Shown: positions 62,453 through 64,000 of the stretch, piece by piece
Layout of the letters: each line of letters starts with the position of its first letter
Position numbering within the stretch: the stretch's first letter is position 1
Assembly: GCA_032622095.1 (NCBI GenBank)
Contig: CP136069.1
Span: 34,260,194 to 34,324,193 of the forward strand
From: Siphonodentalium dalli
Lineage: Eukaryota; Mollusca; Scaphopoda; Gadilida; Siphonodentaliidae
Direction: 5' to 3'
Length of the DNA stretch: 64,000 nt
Notes under the pieces: model-generated
Told to the model about the DNA's origin: nothing
Databases searched by the model: none
Seen by the model: the letters and a program-made list of their open reading frames with translations, nothing else
Translations under genes and position numbers: made by a program

Positions 62453-62463
62453 GTGAGTAAGAG

Positions 62464-62921
62464 CAAGTCTGAGTTTAGTGTGCCTTCATTTGCAGAATGA
62501 GGTCTCCAGAAGGTGAATTTAGTGACACTATCCTTCACAGTGGGCTAGTATCACCAATTTACCCTATAGGGACCTCATTCTGCTTGGCCTCATCTGCTAT
62601 GGGAGACATTGACTCGGATTGAAGTTTCCAAATGGTGAATATTGTGATGTACACCCATTGGAACCTCGAATATGCAATGTGTCGTCTGCCAATTTGGGGA
62701 TATAGAGAAACTAAACTAGAAAAGAAATAGAATCCATGTAATGAAGTATCTATAGAAATCTGATAATAAAGAAACTTTCCAGAGCAGATGAGGCCAAAGC
62801 AGAATGAGGTCCCCCAGAGGGTGAATTTAGTTATGCTAGCCCCCTATGCGGGATAGCGTCACTAACTTCGCCATCTGGGGACCTCATTCTGCAAATGACA
62901 GGCACCTTATTCTCAGGCCTG
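62464..62921. mobile_element. F foldback element inserted in the exon 14 donor
   Basis: Ends CAAGTCTGAGTTTAGTGTGC and GGCACCTTATTCTCAGGCCT. Two hairpins and the long F interior. Flanks GAGTAAGAG (62455-62463) and GAGTAAGGG (62921-62929, overlapping the end by one base) match at 8 of 9. The left copy is part of the splice donor. Confidence 0.75.
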
Positions 62922-62971
62922 AGTAAGGGGCAATAAATTTAAGCCAAGAATGTTTTTGTCCCACCAGGATC

Positions 62972-63315
62972 TTAAAGTGATGTGAAACACTCCGGTTGGA
63001 GTAGAAATGGAGAATAATTTTTCTCAAGGTAGTTATTTTTACGAATATTAATCCAAATTTACAGCACACACCGGCATTCTTTAATATTAATAAAATGCAA
63101 TGGCTTTGGCTGGGGAACTAATTTTCGATTGTTGCATCCAGAATCGAGATGTAAATATTTACAATTGAGTGTAGTTCAAACTACGTAGTGGTATGGCCGA
63201 TTTCTTTGAGCTTTTCGGCGATGTTAGTAGAATGCTACATTCCCACAGTTAGCATGGCGCCTGAGTACTACCTCATCAGTTTCAGGCACCCGAATAAGTC
63301 CATAATATGTCTTTA
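62972..63315. repeat. R repeat, copy 3
   Basis: TTAAAGTGATGTGAAACACT start and AAGTCCATAATATGTCTTTA end. Clearly homologous to 12315-12691 with scattered substitutions. Confidence 0.62.
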
Positions 63316-63350
63316 AACAAAACAAGATAGGTTTACCTGAATGACTACCA

Positions 63351-63602
63351 TTAACCCTTTACCCAACAAACCGGCCAAAAACGGCCAAATAAAGCTGCAA
63401 CAGCCTAAATTATCTTGGGTCTGTCTCAATAAAACCATACAAATATGGATATCATTGGAACCGGCTCATTGACCACATTGTGATGGTTACAGTTATACCC
63501 TGTGCCAATGCATTCTCTTATATATGCGAGTCGACCATAGGTCGCCTCGCATATATAAGAGAATGCATTGGCACAGGACCGTTCTGTTGGGTAAAGGGTT
63601 AA
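63351..63602. mobile_element. TTAA-A MITE, single-hairpin form
   Basis: TTAA and ends intact, left asymmetric segment (GAACCGGCTCATTGACCACA ...), one hairpin with a GTCGACC loop. Confidence 0.78.
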
Positions 63603-64000
63603 TGAATAAATAAAGCAACAGGTAGCCGAAAACATGTTTATGGAACTTCAGCTGTCTTATTATTGATGGAGGCCCTTTTTTCGGTCCCACCAAAGCGTCA
63701 AACATAAAGAATCAGACTGCAAAGGGAAAGAGTCCTGCCAGATGATCCTGGACTGTTCTTGGTGAATTAAAAGTGATAATGTCACACCTGTAAATTATGT
63801 TCCCAGGGATCACATGCAATCAGCTTATCAGGGACTATTTTTTCACATATTATCTTTAGAATTAGCATCTTTTAGTGATGGGAAGTGTGTAATAAACAGA
63901 ATAATCAATTGGTTTCGATGATTACATGAAATAATTCACTCCGGGAGCCGGTCTTATTGATAGAACCCTCTTCAATCTGCTCACTTGGGTTTTACCAGGG
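63603..64000. other. Intron stretch to window end, nothing recognised
   Basis: No acceptor followed by an UNC79-like frame could be found here, so the next exon lies beyond 64000. Confidence 0.5.

Larger units (their letters stand above)
59027..59916. mobile_element. F-like element with 9-bp duplication and captured coding fragment
   Basis: Left AAGGCTTGAAATAAGTTGTC and right TGACAATAATTATTTCAAGG CTTG are imperfectly inverted. AGCATATCC flanks both sides (59018-59026, 59917-59925). It contains a 33-G run and a zinc-finger-like fragment. Right-end F fragments (GACAGACACC, GACAGGCACC) are repeated near 59830-59890. Confidence 0.65.

Noticed and set aside
3197-63705. Many 60-100 codon open frames containing 'CANAFSYICES' or 'CQCILLYMRGD'
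   Set aside because: These are translations of the MITE hairpin in different frames, not proteins.

Overview
The window looks like an AT-rich, intron-rich metazoan nuclear genome segment. It holds the middle part of one plus-strand gene spread across almost the whole 64 kb, and the introns are packed with short non-autonomous transposons. The gene is recognisable as UNC79, the large auxiliary/scaffold protein of the NALCN sodium-leak channel complex. Fourteen exons (1769 to 62452) can be placed by GT-AG borders and matching phases. Their joined length is 1521 nt (507 codons) without a stop. The first and last coding exons of the gene lie outside the window. The tRNA-derived SINE at 10289-10594 and the overall repeat style suggest a marine invertebrate, most likely a mollusc. 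That taxonomic call is inference, because no ribosomal or mitochondrial marker is present.

Layout. 1-14234: exon 1 and a 12.3 kb intron with foldback elements, TTAA-flanked hairpin MITEs, palindromic TA-flanked MITEs, a 78-bp minisatellite and the SINE. 14235-32459: six exons (2-7) separated by introns that hold a 1.1 kb TTAA element, two hAT-like elements and a local duplication of the 3' end of exon 5. 32460-47545: a 15 kb intron with a 3.6 kb foldback element that contains a 2.6 kb Harbinger-like element, a nested hAT/piggyBac/foldback cluster and many MITEs. 47546-64000: the remaining seven exons, a 1.9 kb terminal-inverted-repeat element carrying a 55-bp satellite, and an element that captured a decayed zinc-finger (ZNF862-like) fragment.

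Repeat families named here (labels are mine). TTAA-A, -B, -C, -D and -E are piggyBac-like MITEs whose inverted ends start CCCTT and abut TTAA. P is a palindromic MITE with CAGTAAT ends and TA duplications (pogo/Tc1-like). F is a foldback with CAAGCCTTG ends and 9-bp target duplications (MULE-like). H is hAT-like with CAGGGACCAGCC ends and 8-bp duplications. R is an unclassified 0.35 kb repeat. No transposase gene was recognised anywhere in the window.

The most noteworthy observations are these. One hairpin module is shared by several different TTAA-type terminal sequences, with a chimeric copy. A foldback element landed inside a splice donor and its target duplication preserved that donor. 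A microhomology-type duplication copied an exon end with its donor. A satellite array is open in all three forward frames. A zinc-finger fragment was captured inside an 890-bp element.
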